Assembly: GCF_030272615.1 (NCBI RefSeq)
Contig: NC_081405.1
Coordinates: forward strand, 610,261,065 to 610,325,064
Reading direction: 5' to 3'
DNA from: Cryptomeria japonica
Lineage: Eukaryota > Streptophyta > Pinopsida > Cupressales > Cupressaceae
Length of the DNA stretch: 64,000 nucleotides
The position numbers and the translations under genes are program-made. The stretch's first letter is position 1; every line of letters begins with the position of its first letter. Below, piece by piece: positions 21,288 through 33,408 of this stretch. The notes beneath the pieces were generated by a model that saw nothing but the letters and a program-made list of their open reading frames with translations, had not been told where the DNA came from and did no database searches.

Positions 21288-24089
21288 ATGTTTGTCAAAA
21301 TCTTGAAAAACAACAAAAACATTAAGTTGCACTGTCATCCTTTTAGGTTTCATTTGTCAATCCCATTAGTTGCATTGCATAGTGACATGTTTGTTGAAAT
21401 GAGGTCTCAACCTTCTTACGAAGTCCTGTCATCACAATTGAGAAATCAATCATGTCAATCCAATCTCTACATGTCTCAGAACTTGGATCAAACTTATCAT
21501 GATGATGTAAATGTCCAAATACAAAACCTAGAGGAGAAACTAGCTCAAGAAAAGGAGATTTTGGAACAAAGAGTGAAAAACATTGAGAAGAATAGATCAC
21601 AAATGTCCAAAATGTTTCAAAAATTTCCAAGTCAAAATCCAAAGATTGAGCCAATTGATGTAAGATCTCTTATTGAACGATCAGACATACCAGCTCTCCT
21701 CTCACAAATAGAGATGATGAAACAATTTCAAGAAAAGAGACAACAACATTATGTGCCTCCACATCAAGAACAAGAAGGTGTTTACTATCAATCAGATTTT
21801 CAACCATCACAACCAATTGTTCAACATTTCCAACAGACACAACCAATGGTCCAACATATACAACCAATGGTCCAATTTCAACAATATGTCCAACCAATTG
21901 TTAATTATCAACAACAAACTCAATGTCAACAACTACAATCACAAATTCAAAAACAAAGGTTGCAGCACACACCAAGCCAAATTTTGAACATGTCAAACCA
22001 ATTTGATCAACATCTAGTTCAAAATCAAAACATGACATCAGACCAGAACCAACTCCTTTACAAACAAGTTCAAATTCCAGATACAACTATGTCAAAACCT
22101 CGAAAGAAAGGTGGATTTATTGCAATGATCTCAAGGAAATTACCAAGTGAGTTATTTCAGGAAGATAAAGATAGTACACTTATGTCTAGCAATGCCTCAT
22201 CCCCCCACACACAAATTGACTCTCCAGTGGCATCTATCCCTACACCTCTACAAGTTTCACAAGAACCTTCCATATTGTCCTCATCAAATAATACACCCAA
22301 GGATGTAATTATCCAAGGGCTATCCATAATTGATTGCCAAGATAATCCAATTCATGATGCACATCCTTGTCATGTTTCAGAAATACAAGACCCAATGCCA
22401 CCATGCACTTTATTGCCATTACCTGTTTTAGAGGACCCCATTCAAAGTCCCTTTTCCTCATGTTCAAGCATTTATTCCTTGCCAGAATCCATCACAAATG
22501 TTCAAAGTGCATTTCCTTCATGTCAAAACATTAATCCCTTGCCAAAATCCCCCATGCATATCCAAAGTCCAACCTCATGTCAAGAGGATAATTTAGAGCA
22601 TGAAGAAATGAGTCCTCAAGAAAATCAAGATCAAGATCCTGAAACCTTATCATCCCATCCAATTGTTGACTAGGACCCCATGTTCCCGGACACTCACGAT
22701 GATTCCCCTATTCTTGTCCATCCTATCCAAAGCCCTATTGACACTCCATTCCCCGAGCAAGATCAAGATATCCCAGTCCATCCAATCCCAAATGATCCCC
22801 TTCCATTCCAAGAACACAATATCCTTTCAAATCCCATTGACATTCCAGATATCCCTTCCATCCTTTTCGATGATCCCATTAAAAGTCCAGAGAAAAGCAA
22901 CTTTAAAGAGGATTCCAATCATCTTCCTCCTTGTCAAGATCAAATTATTCCTTTAAATCCTCCACAAGATCCTTTTGTTCCTCCATCTCCTTGTCCTGAT
23001 TCTCCATATACACTCCAAGATCGCATTTCTTTTGATGATCCCATTATTTCTCCCATTCCATCTCTTGAAGAGCCTATCATTGAACCATGTCCACTACACA
23101 ATCCTAGTCCCCCTCATGATCATAATCCCCCTCATGATTCGAACATCTCAGTGCAAGATGTTCATGAACCCCTGACATTAACAACGGGTTCTTCCTCTTT
23201 GGTCCAATCTGATCAATTTCAAGATCTCATTATTTCTCTCATATCATATCCACCTCATAATGGACTCGCATCTTCTTCCCAAAGAAAAGAGTATCCTAAA
23301 ATTCAAGATATTCATAAAGGCAAAGGAGTAGACCTTCATGAGAAAGAAACCCTCCATATCAAAGAAGATCTTAAGGGTCATGTCTACACAACTCACTCTC
23401 AAGACGTTGGTATCCCTCCATCAAAATCAAAACATACACCTTCCCCATCATACCTTCCATCCATCTTAGGTCCTTATATCCCTTCCTCCTCTATGCAAGG
23501 TCAGCAAAGGCACAAATCCTTGAGTAAATTTCATCCATCCAAAAGAACTCCATTTCATTCATATCCATCCATGCATTCCTTTCCTCCTCCAAGCAATTTG
23601 GATGCCAAGCATAAAAGTCATAAGTCTAGAAATCCACATGTATTCAAGGATCAACATGTCCAATATAATCGACATGTCAAAACAAAGAACAATATGATCT
23701 ATAAAGAAAAAGAAATATCCAAAAGGCCACAAAGGCCCACTGAGCAAAATTAAGCAAAGCCAAAATATATATGGGTTCCTAAATCCCTTGTGCAAGCAAT
23801 GCACTCCAAGGAACCACAAAAGCATGAAAAATAAAAAACCATGTGGATCCCTAAGAAGCTCTCATCTATTTTGGGCCCTTATGTCCCAAAATCCCAAGCT
23901 ATTCCTCCATCCAAATCTCACAATCTGAGATCCATTTTTCCTCCATCAATCCACCACCCATCAAGGTGTGTGCCAATGTTGATCTTGCCTTCATTTCCAT
24001 CCAGTGAAGCCCAATTCTTCCAATACCCTATCCATTATCCAATGCATATTTTCCATCCTTCCATCCCTCTGGTCCAATCCTTTGCATAA
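21288..24089 (+). pseudogene. long ORF of the pol-less Gypsy-like element, gag-position protein
   Basis: One frame of about 930 codons, broken only by stops at 22671 (TAG), 23751 (TAA) and 23832 (TAA). Order of regions: hydrophobic lead; coiled coil (VQIQNLEEKLAQEKEILEQR, about residues 73-115); a glutamine-rich stretch with repeated QPMVQ/QPIVQ; then a long proline- and serine-rich part with repeated QSP, DPI and HPI motifs; and near the end WVPKS and WIPKK with two SILGPY(I/V)P motifs. I see no CCHC knuckle, protease or pol motif. It sits where gag would be, but I cannot assign it to gag. The start is uncertain: 21288 is the first ATG in frame and the open frame extends to 21183. Confidence 0.6.
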
Positions 24090-24261
24090 ATCCTTGCCTT
24101 AATTTCATCTCTTTTTCCATGTCCTTATCCTAACAATGTCTTTGAGCATACTTTTAAAGGTCATGGTCCATTTTTTTCAAGGCTACTATCCAAACAAAAA
24201 GATGTTTGAGTCCTTCTTCCATCCCCTATCATGTGTCCATCTTCTATTGAAAATGTCAAAA

Positions 24262-24312
24262 TCAAAAAAAAAAAAGTGAGAAAAAAAAGAAAAAGAAAAA
24301 AAAACTAAAGCA
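24262..24312 (+). repeat. A-rich simple tract
   Basis: Poly-A with occasional G (AAAAAAAGTGAGAAAAAAAAG). Simple sequence, no gene. Confidence 0.8.
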
Positions 24313-24443
24313 AAAATAATTCGTCCACTGGTGAAAACCTGGCAAACAAGCGCCTTGGGCAAGTACCATGATCAAAACCTGGCAAATAGGCATCATGCGT
24401 AATCTATGAAATTCTTGCATACCGTACTTGGGGACATGTTTTA

Positions 24444-24605
24444 TCTTATCATATCCTTTTGTCCTATTACCCTTCATTATCCTATCATATCCTATTACCC
24501 TTCATTATCCAGTCATATCCTATTACCCTTCATTATCCTATCATATCCTATTACACTTCATTATCCTATCATGTCCTATTACCCTTCATATCCTATTGTC
24601 CCTCA
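24444..24605 (+). repeat. 28-bp tandem repeat
   Basis: About five copies of a unit reading CATTATCCTATCATATCC then TATTACCCTT. Short frames of repeated YPI and SYP run through it but are repeat artefacts. Confidence 0.85.
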
Positions 24606-25148
24606 TGCACATATCCCCTTTTCCACATTTGATCTTGACAAGGCTGAGGATATTCATGAGCATCATGCATCTTGTTTGCAGCTTTTAGTCTATCATAGCT
24701 TTTGGTATTTATCCATTTGATTATTACAACCTTTCATCCATATTCCCTGTCTTATTGCAACTTTTTGCCACTATCCCTTAGCCAACCCTAACCTTCAGTC
24801 CATGTCCCTTATCCATTCTTGGTCTTGCTTATCCTATCCATATCTTATCACTATCCATACACTCTTTTTCATTCCTTGATCTTGATCTGACATAAGGACA
24901 CAAAATTTAAATATGGTTTCAAAAACATCTTGACATGTCCCTCATGCCATGTTCTTGCTTTACATTGTCATATTTAGTCTCTTGTCCCATCACGCAATAG
25001 CCCTTGAAAATTGCATCTGTATTGTCTCCATGATAAAAGGCCTTTGTCTTCCCTCTATCCACCAACATTTCAGAAATCCTATTTATTCACTTGTCATATT
25101 CCTTGCCTTGCTAGACACTGGGGGAAAAATCATAAAAAATGAAAAATG

Positions 25149-25490
25149 TCCTGAAATAATCAAACAAATTGAAAAAAATCCTGAAAACATTCAAAAACAT
25201 AAAAAAAATCATGTGTTCATTTTCAGCTAAAATGAAAAATCCCTAAAACATTCATAAAACGTCCTGAAAAAATCCTTAAAAATCAAATAAAGTCCTGAAA
25301 TAATCCAAAAAAATCAAATAAAGTCCTGAAATAATCCAAAAAAATCAAATAAAGTCCTGAAATAATCCAAAAAAATAAAATAACATCCTGAAATAATAAA
25401 AAGGAATAAAAAATGTTTTGAAAAAATCCCTAAAAATCAAATAATGTCCTGAAAAAAATCTATAAAAAGTCAAATAAAGTCCTGAAAAAT
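25149..25490 (+). repeat. 31-bp tandem repeat
   Basis: About ten imperfect copies of GTCCTGAAATAATCC followed by A-rich sequence ending TCAAATAAA. The central three copies are nearly identical. It lies in the noncoding 3' part of the pol-less Gypsy-like element. Confidence 0.9.
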
Positions 25491-26519
25491 GAACAAAAAA
25501 ATTTCAAAACATCAAAATCCAAAAAGAATTTCTTTGGCATTTTGCATTTTGTCAATAAATGGTCCCCTTTGTACATAAATAGATCACTGAGCATACATCC
25601 AACGCCAATCTATCACACATTATGCTTTAATGAAATCATGCATTAACAGATGAACTTTTCAATCAAACCAGACATTCAAATTGATCAAAATTGCCATATC
25701 AATCAATCAACATCAATATCATTTGTCCTTGTCACTATTATCATGGGTCTTATGTAGGGTGTGGTATACTCAAAACCAGACTGTGTCCTATCTTAGACGG
25801 GGTACCGCATTCCCTGAAACTAGACAGCATGATCATTCTTGTTTTTCACTTTTGACAATGACAATCAAAATGTTTGTTTGAATTGGTTGAATTTGTGTGT
25901 CTTATCTTTTTACTGATTTATCTTTGGCTTCGATCATGTTCCTATGTTGCTTGAGGATGTCACTGAGTGATTTAGAGTGACCGGGATGGTTCATGCTCCC
26001 TTTCCTTTTTTTGTGGTGTTTGTTGTTTATGGAATTTTTGTCACAAACTGTGGCAACTATATCATTGGGTGTCTGTGATAAGTACATTCACTTTGTGAAT
26101 GCCGCACATACCTCGACCCTTGATGTATGCACCCTAGGATGCTTCACTCATTCCTTGTGTGCGATGTGTCTATCTTTTGCAAAAGGGGTTGCGTTTCAAC
26201 TTTGGCCTTCAATGCCATGATGTTCTACAACCGCTTTGCTACAATAAATAAAGGTTCTCACCTACTTATGTGCATTTGTGAAAGCAAATTTTCCTTCATC
26301 TCTAACTATCCTCTGTCTAATTTCTGCTTACTAACATTTCTTCCATCAGTCTTGGCAGTCCGTTCGAACCTATCATCTTCTATCATTCTTATCGATCAAT
26401 TTGCCTCTTTTCTAGATTTTACTGGCCAATTCCTTGAGGGGGCATGCATATGTCATTGTTATTGTCTGGGGCATTTTCATTATTGTTCTTTGAAACAACG
26501 CTTAAAATCGCATTGTCTC
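25491..26519 (+). other. 3' internal region of the pol-less Gypsy-like element
   Basis: No supported gene. The last 100 bases resemble 4575-4674 of the first Gypsy-type element (GAGGGGGCAT, GGGGCATTTTC, TTTGAAAC). Confidence 0.5.
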
Positions 26520-26533
26520 AAAGAGGGGCAAAA
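26520..26533 (+). promoter_or_regulatory. polypurine tract
   Basis: AAAGAGGGGCAAAA directly before the 3' LTR start at 26534. Confidence 0.85.
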
Positions 26534-27904
26534 TGTAGACATCTAAAAATGGTCAATGCTTGTGGAGTCATACTTTAACATTTGCGCATTGCCTTATTTT
26601 AGGGTTCTTGTGTTGCATTAACATTTCTTCTATGTTGCGCACTTGGTCTTTATCATTTGCAAGCATTGAGTCCTTCTGCATTCCTCATTTTTATCGCTTT
26701 CGAATTAGGTCTTGTCGATAGCAATCTTCAGTCATGATTTTGGTCGATCTTATCCTGTCGCATCATGGTGCATGCTCATTTATCATCATTTTGGACATCA
26801 TCAATCCTAATCGATGATAGAATTAGGGTTTTTTCCTCTTGTCAATCTTTCAATCATCTTTAGCTTGTTAGTTATCATTTGCGATTATCAACTTGTCAAT
26901 CTTGTCATTTTGCGATCGATTTGTCATCGAGCGTTGTCCTTTTCAATCGTGTCAATTTGGATTAATTAGTCATTGTTCCTCATCAATTGGCACCTCTCAA
27001 TTTGATCTCTTTATCAATATTTTTCAATTTGTCAATCAATCTCAATCATTTATCAACATTGGTCCTTTCTCAATCAAAATCATGATCGAATCGACATTAA
27101 TTTCTTGTTGTCTTGGCCTAATTCCTTGTCCTCTTATTTCTAGGGTTTTATGATTTGATCATTAAATCCTTTTCTTCTTCTTGGTGGGTTAAATAAATCT
27201 ATTTATTTAGTCCTAGGTCTTTTCATGAATTAATTAATGGATGAAAACCTATTAATTAATTCACCTAATTTCTATTTCATTTTTTTCCTCAATTTTCCAA
27301 TTTACTAATTTCTCCTAATTCCTAATTTCTATTTCTCCTATTTTCTTCAATTTTTCTAATATTTCCCCTAATTTCATGGGAATGGAATTTCAATCATGTC
27401 AATTTTGTCATAATTTTTCAATCAATCAATCTTGCATAGAAAATGTCAATTTTGTCATAATTTGTCAATCAATCAATCTTGCATGTCAATTTTGTCATAA
27501 TTTGTCATAATTTTGCCATTCATGATTTGAATTTCTATTCGAATCAATTTCATGCTAATCTTGTCCTCTCTCCAATTTGTCTGTAAGTTGGATGAGTTTC
27601 TTCAATCAAAAAAAAAGAGAGAAAACCACGCTTCTAGTATCCTTATGCTGCCATTTTTCTAGTCATCTTGCTTTCATACTATGCTTTTGCACTTGTAGGT
27701 GAGATCCACAAACATGCTAATTTGAAGGAGAAAGAAGGAAAATGGAGGAACAATTAAGGAGATACATGCCTTGGTTTGCGTTTCATTTTAGTATTTCATC
27801 TTCATGCCTTTATTGATTGTAATTAGGATTTGTCGTTGCAATCTAGTTTTTGTGGTTGAGCTAGTTTAAAGTTGCTTTTGATGCATTCCATTTTCCTATC
27901 TACA
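26534..27904 (+). repeat. 3' LTR of the pol-less Gypsy-like element
   Basis: 1371 bp copy of 18092-19419, ending CTATCTACA and followed by the GGGAT duplication. Confidence 0.95.
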
Positions 27905-27909
27905 GGGAT

Positions 27910-28469
27910 ATAGTAATGTGATGTTGTATGAGAAATATTGATTTGCAGAATGCGAATGTAATATTTTATAGTTGGTCTTGGATTTTGGTTTAGAGGTTTT
28001 AGAAGTGAAGCAAGATACCGGTAAAGAAGGACATAGTGTAAACCAGTATAGACTATGCTTTAACCGAAATTCATCAAGCATAGCATATGCACTCTCAGAG
28101 TTCAGAATTTTGTTTGTAACTCCATATGTGGTGTTTGTAGTAAGTGAGGATCTTTTTGTGATGAGCAGTGTGCTCTAGGCTATTGGCCTTCCTACATGTG
28201 CAGGACCCTATTATAATATTTATTTATTTGATCAGTGGATAGATATTGTGGGTCTCCAATCCCATCGTGGTTTTTCCTCTCTGATATTTTCCATGTATAA
28301 ATCTTTGTGTTATGGTTTATGCTCTTGTGGTTGCTTCATTTCTATGTGTTTTTATCTTCTTTCATGTTTACCAATTACTGAATTGCATTGTTAATAAGGT
28401 TAAAATTTATTATACCAGTAGAACACTGATTCACCCCCCCGCCCCTTTTAGTGTTCTTGGATTCCAACA
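27910..28469 (+). repeat. NA-1 5' LTR, right part
   Basis: Continues the 5' LTR after the nested insertion. It carries TTTTCCATGTATAAATCTTTG (compare the 3' LTR at about 50507), a C-run at 28435 and the end GATTCCAACA. The primer site follows after two bases. Confidence 0.9.
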
Positions 28470-28471
28470 AT

Positions 28472-28483
28472 TGGTATCTTAGC
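28472..28483 (+). promoter_or_regulatory. NA-1 primer binding site, initiator tRNA-Met
   Basis: TGGTATCTTAGC, two bases after the LTR; the standard initiator-Met site is TGGTATCAGAGC. NA-2 has CGTATCAGAGC in the same place. Confidence 0.8.
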
Positions 28484-28537
28484 TTGGTGCCTTGGAGTAA
28501 GTCTAAAAGCTTGAGGAAGATCCTAAATCTGGAATCC

Positions 28538-29643
28538 ATGGAGATGAGTCTGGAAACAACTTGAAGTAGCACTTGAGGACTATGATGCTGAAATGATGAA
28601 GAATTTCAAGTTGTAAGATGAATTGAACTCTACAAAGGAATTCTTGCTTACCCTACAAGAGAGGCTATCATCTATTCAAGCTAATAGGAAGGAAATTTTG
28701 CAAAATCCGGATGATGAAGAGAAGGATGCGCTTAAGGAACAATGTCAAAAACTAAGTCAGGAGAATGGTGTGATGAAGAATGAAATGCAATCCATGACTA
28801 TGAGGATGTCCAAGGAGGTTGAAGACTAGAAGAATAATGAAGAAAAACTTAGTAGATCTCTAAAAGATAGATCTGAGGAATGCATTAGGTTGGCGCATGA
28901 GAATGATGTGTTGAGGACAGAGTTGGTACAATCACAGAACAATGAGAAAGAGATGGAAAGAATGAAGTAAATCCTAATATTATGTTGCAAATGAATACAA
29001 AGAAAATTTCAAGGTCAGTTCTACAAGGCTTAATGAATTATTAAAGGATCAAAGAGACATTGGAGACACTAGAGATTTGTGATTTAAGTATGGAGAAAGT
29101 TCTGGTACTACAAATCAAAGAAATCCACCAAATAACCAAAATCAAAAATCACCAGTAAGGTAACCCAATATACATAAATTTAATGGTAGATTCTTTGTTT
29201 GTAATAAGTTTGGTCATAGAACAAGTCAATGCAAAAATAGAGAAAATTAGAATAATAATGCAGTTCTCGGTCAATGTTCAAAATATAATAAGCATGATCA
29301 TAGGACAAAAGATTGTAGAATGAATGTGAGATGTCATGCATATAAATTTTTTGAATATATGGCTAATCAATGTAGTTCAAAGAATAGTCAAAGACTCAAC
29401 AAGGAAATTCAAAAGAATAATATTGCTTGCTATGCATGTAACAAAATAGGACATATTGCTAAATATTGCACAAGAAAGAACTATCTGGTAGGAAATGATG
29501 AGAAAGGAAAATAAAAGGTTGAAGACATCTAGAAGGAGCATGAAAGAAAATGGGTTAGGAAATTCGAAGATCAACTAGTAGAGACAATCAACCCGGTTAC
29601 TCAACTAGTAGATTAGAATTTTCCTACACTAGCAAGAAACCTA
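28538..29643 (+). pseudogene. NA-1 gag-like ORF: coiled coil plus four CCHC knuckles
   Basis: The N-terminal half is a charged coiled coil (LTLQERLSSIQANRKEIL, then EKDALKEQCQKLSQENGVMKNEMQ). The C-terminal half has four zinc-knuckle units (CX2CX4HX4C) in a row: VCNKFGHRTSQC (first Cys lost, about 29205), CSKYNKHDHRTKDC (29275), CHAYKFFEYMANQC (29335) and an intact CYACNKIGHIAKYC (about 29430). I see no Copia capsid-like region. Several in-frame stops and at least one frameshift near the start. The equivalent protein of NA-2 has the same four-knuckle layout. Nucleic-acid binding is expected from the knuckles. The Tat element inserted 45 bases after the end of this ORF. Confidence 0.75.
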
Positions 29644-29689
29644 TCTGGTAACTAAGGCATTAGCCTTAGGGGGTGGCAAATTAATGATG

Positions 29690-31357
29690 TGTGTAGGGGA
29701 AAAGGTGAGACTAAGAATGAAAACCCTAATCCCACTCTCATACACAATCACAGAATACGAAAGAGCCTAGGGAGGTGACACACTTCAAGCTACTTCTTGT
29801 GTGAAAGAGAGAGCCAATGATCACCTCTTAGGTTTTCTATTCCTTTGTTGTAAATGAGAGAGAGGAATGATTCAAAAATGCAATCTAACCTACAATGCAA
29901 GTAAGCAAGAAAACCCTAATCTAGAAATACAGATCAAAGGACAACTGATATACTACTAAAAATTACATATTAGAAGGAAAAATCAGTGGTGCAACTATGT
30001 CTGAAATCTAAGCAAAAATGTCTAAGACTAGGGTGCCATGCCACTATCCTGATTCTACAAGTCGGGAGTTGCAACTAACAGGATGGGTTCTGAAGCCTAC
30101 AAGATAGTGTTTGGCCAAATCCTATTGACAAAGGGCAGGACCATGGAGGCATGCCACTGTCCTGGGTAGGACCAGGGTGCCATGCCTCTTTTCTTAAGGT
30201 TTTTGCTAAGATCTGCAATCACAAACTATCTATGTGTGCTCTTTCGGTCCTGAAACTTCCCGTGATGCTCGGAGCCGAACCTATACCTAAAGCTAAAAAA
30301 TAGGGTTTGGGGTGGCTATATAAGGTTTTTCCATATTCAAACCCCTATGTTGGTGATTTCCACCTCCACAAATAGTGGATAATGTACTGAAAATGTGTGT
30401 GCAAGAACCTTGTGTACATGCAAGATCCTAAAATGAAAGAAAACAATCTAGAGCAACCCTAAAGAGTAAACCATAATTGCTTATAATTGATAAAGTAAAT
30501 GCTCTAAATCCATGATGCAAAGTGATCTAAAACATGAATATGAATCAAAATGAAGCTTATGTAAAGACATGAAAACAACATGAAACTAAACCCAACCCCA
30601 AGGGAGAGGTGCAAGCCAATCATGAATCGATGATCTCCTCTTGTTCTTCTACATCTTCAAAATCCCTCAATTGATTAAATGATGCTTGATGAAGGTTTGG
30701 TGGATGAATGTTGAATGTTGTTGAAGACTTCAAAGATCTAGTCTTTTTCTGCAAAGAAGGCTCTTATGCTGCCAGAAACATGTTCTTAGATTCTTAGAAG
30801 AAGACCCCTTCAAATGAAGAAATAGAGCTCTTAAGTATGAAACCCTAGATATTAATTTCATGTTTAGGCTGACCTAGGATTTGAATTTTTTGCCAATCTT
30901 TTGGGGTTAAGCATTATTCTATCATAGGATTGTGCTCCCAAAATTTCTAGGAAAAAGCTGAGGATCATGTGCATTCCCGCCATGGTCCGACCAAATTTTC
31001 ACCAAATTTTTGAGGTTGTTAGATATGATGATATTAGAGTGCATCCCAAAGTTACAACTGATTTTGAGATTCTTTGATATGCGAAATCGGGCCTAAACGG
31101 TTGAAATAAGACATAATTAGGGTTTATGATTAAATGATTTATTGAAGGAATGAGATGAAAAGGGGTATGCTTAGGGTAAAGGGCCCAACTTTATAAAATT
31201 TAAAGTGATGAAACATGACTTTAGATTTACTTAAATTAAATAATTAAATTCTTAAAGGGGAATTAGAAATGCACGATGCAAGACACACTAAGGCGGGTGC
31301 TAACCTAAGTGTGAAATTGTACCACCCTAGCAAGGGTGTATAATTTACAATACTACA
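29690..31357 (-). repeat. 3' LTR of the Tat element
   Basis: In the minus direction it runs TGTAGTATTG to CCCCTACACA. The partner is 44176-45845. It includes GGTGCCATGCC/CTGTCCTGGGTAGG repeats near 30040-30180. Confidence 0.95.
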
Positions 31358-31373
31358 TTTAGCCCCCACTTTA
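31358..31373 (-). promoter_or_regulatory. polypurine tract of the Tat element
   Basis: On the minus strand TAAAGTGGGGGCTAAA runs directly into the LTR start TGTAG. Confidence 0.85.
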
Positions 31374-33403
31374 GCGATCATATGATACTACGTGCATATG
31401 CAAGATAAAGTACAAATTAGTAAACATCTTTTGAAAATGGATGTAGCCATAAGTTGTCGGATGAAGCCCCCAATAGTATCTACAGTACACACTTAGGAAC
31501 TACACCCTAAAAAATCACATATTAGATCACAAAATCACCTAATTCTTACTAAGGAAGGTGATGAAATTCACGGGTAGCTATATGCCCCCCTATTTTGGCT
31601 TGCTTATTAGTGAGGTGAAATAGGGTATCATGTTTACCACAATGAATTGTGATAAAGATTTTGACGAAACAAGTTTGCAAGAAGGCTTGATTACTCATCC
31701 AAGCATGTTATGGAAATAACATAGAGTGAGAGGGAAAATTCACAATTCCAATGCCACCGACAGTGTGAAAATTGGAGCTTCCTAGCTCAAGATATGATAG
31801 ATTTTAGAAAAAGGGCAAAAATTAGGGTTTTAACTTAAAAACATAAAGTGAAAAAGTTCATAATGCATAAATATGAAAGTCACACCTTCATTTGTCACTT
31901 TTTGACTTTTTGGCACTATTCACTATAGAGGATCCCACATATTAGCCATCATGCCTCAACATCAACCTGAGTGACCTACGAGGATGGAAATCCTATGCTA
32001 GTCAGTACTCATTGGTTGATCACTCGATGAGGTGAGTTGACCTTTCATTGACTCTCTTTTGACTTTTTTATCCTTTCACTAATTTAGGGATGGTGATGTC
32101 ATCACCAAGATCGGGTCTATTCCAACTCTCTGGGCACCTTGGGGTCCTACGACACCCTAGTCCCCCTAGGGTGCTTTGGTCCTAAGGGGGCACCGTGGTC
32201 CTTCTAGGGCACCCTGGTCCCACTAGGGCACCCTGTTCCACTCAAGGCACCCTGCTCCCTATCCGAGGCGACTAGTGGCAATATGGTATCAAGCAATTGA
32301 ATGTTAGAATAGATAAAATGAATTCTTTGATTAGATGATGATGATGATGATCGATTACTGATGATAGTGTTGTTCTCAAAAATGAGAAACCCAAGTTCAC
32401 CTCCAATCAATCTATGAAATGGCCAATTTCAATCTATGAAATACTTCAAGGCTTGGACAACATAACAAGGATAACAATCCTTCTACTCTTTAGGCTCTAC
32501 AAAAATTGGTGGGTATACCTTTGATGCATTGAATCAGACCCATTATACACATGACGGCATCAATCAAAGAAGATGGATCTCAAAAGGATCAACAATAAGG
32601 AGGTTACTACAGATGGGCTAGATCTACATTGACATCTCAACTAGATTGGAGTATGAGATAGGTGGAACAAACTAAAACTACAAACATGAAAAGTAAATGG
32701 ATATTGACTATTAAAACTTTGAGAATCCCCCTGAATCTGCAAGACGAGTGCCTTATCCAAGGGCATGGAGTCATACATCAAACTGCAAATGAAAACCTCT
32801 ATTGCAAATCCAATTTATTGAAAAAGACATTCCTGTATTAATGCCTGACATTAATATATTCTAAACTCAAATAGAGGATCATACATATCCAAACATTATC
32901 CTGAATCCAAAATGATTGTTCATAGAATTTAAACTCTTCCTGGAAGAATACATAAGAACACCCATTACACTCCTACTTCGAGAGGACAAACCCAAACTCC
33001 CTTGAAGACTAGATTTATTAAAAATAATAGAAGGCCTAGAGACAATCCAATAAACTACATATATGCCTTACATATATGTGATATGCAACAAAGAAAAAAC
33101 ATTTGCAGCAAGAAGATACTCTATTACTTGAAAAAAGGACACTGCTATACAAAACTCTGGAAAAAGACTCAGAGATGGAAACACAGAATATGGAGCTCTC
33201 TCGCTTCCCAAAAATTCTAGAACCTCTACAAAATAGAAGAATTAAGAATAAGAAGGCCCCAAGAAGAAACTCGGATCTCATTCTCTGACCATGGCAACTA
33301 CCCTATCTTTCAACATTAACTGTTTCACACAACTTGGCCTGCAGAAAATCTAATCTTTCTGATTGAGAAATAAATTCTGAGATCCCAATGTAACTACCCC
33401 AAA
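31374..33403 (-). other. noncoding 3' region of the Tat element
   Basis: No supported gene on either strand. It contains a GC-rich minisatellite at 32150-32265 and a GAT microsatellite at about 32336-32356. Confidence 0.5.
32150..32265. repeat. GGCACCCTGGTCC minisatellite
   Basis: About six imperfect copies of a 17-20-bp unit, CTAGGGCACCCTGGTCCCA. It stands out as GC-rich inside AT-rich surroundings. Confidence 0.8.
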
Positions 33404-33408
33404 AATAC

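Larger units (their letters stand above)
18092..27904 (+). mobile_element. pol-less Gypsy-like LTR element (LARD-type)
   Basis: Complete element: 5' LTR 18092-19419, 3' LTR 26534-27904, both TGTAGACATC to CTATCTACA, flanked by the 5-bp duplication GGGAT (18087-18091 and 27905-27909). The interior of about 7.1 kb has a tRNA-Trp-like primer site, a repeat-rich leader, one long degraded ORF, two tandem repeat tracts and a polypurine tract. It has no pol motifs. The first 245 bases of the LTRs differ by about nine substitutions and one short indel, so it is the youngest insertion in the nest. The 3' internal end resembles the Gypsy-type element at 4575-4687, which suggests a Gypsy origin. It inserted in the 5' LTR of NA-1. 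Confidence 0.9.

Noticed and set aside
21670-21897. Minus-strand ORF with VGPLVV repeats
   Set aside because: Reverse shadow of the glutamine-rich repeats of the long ORF.
24406-24720. Plus-strand ORFs with repeated YPI/SYP motifs
   Set aside because: Product of the 28-bp tandem repeat; no start context or domain.
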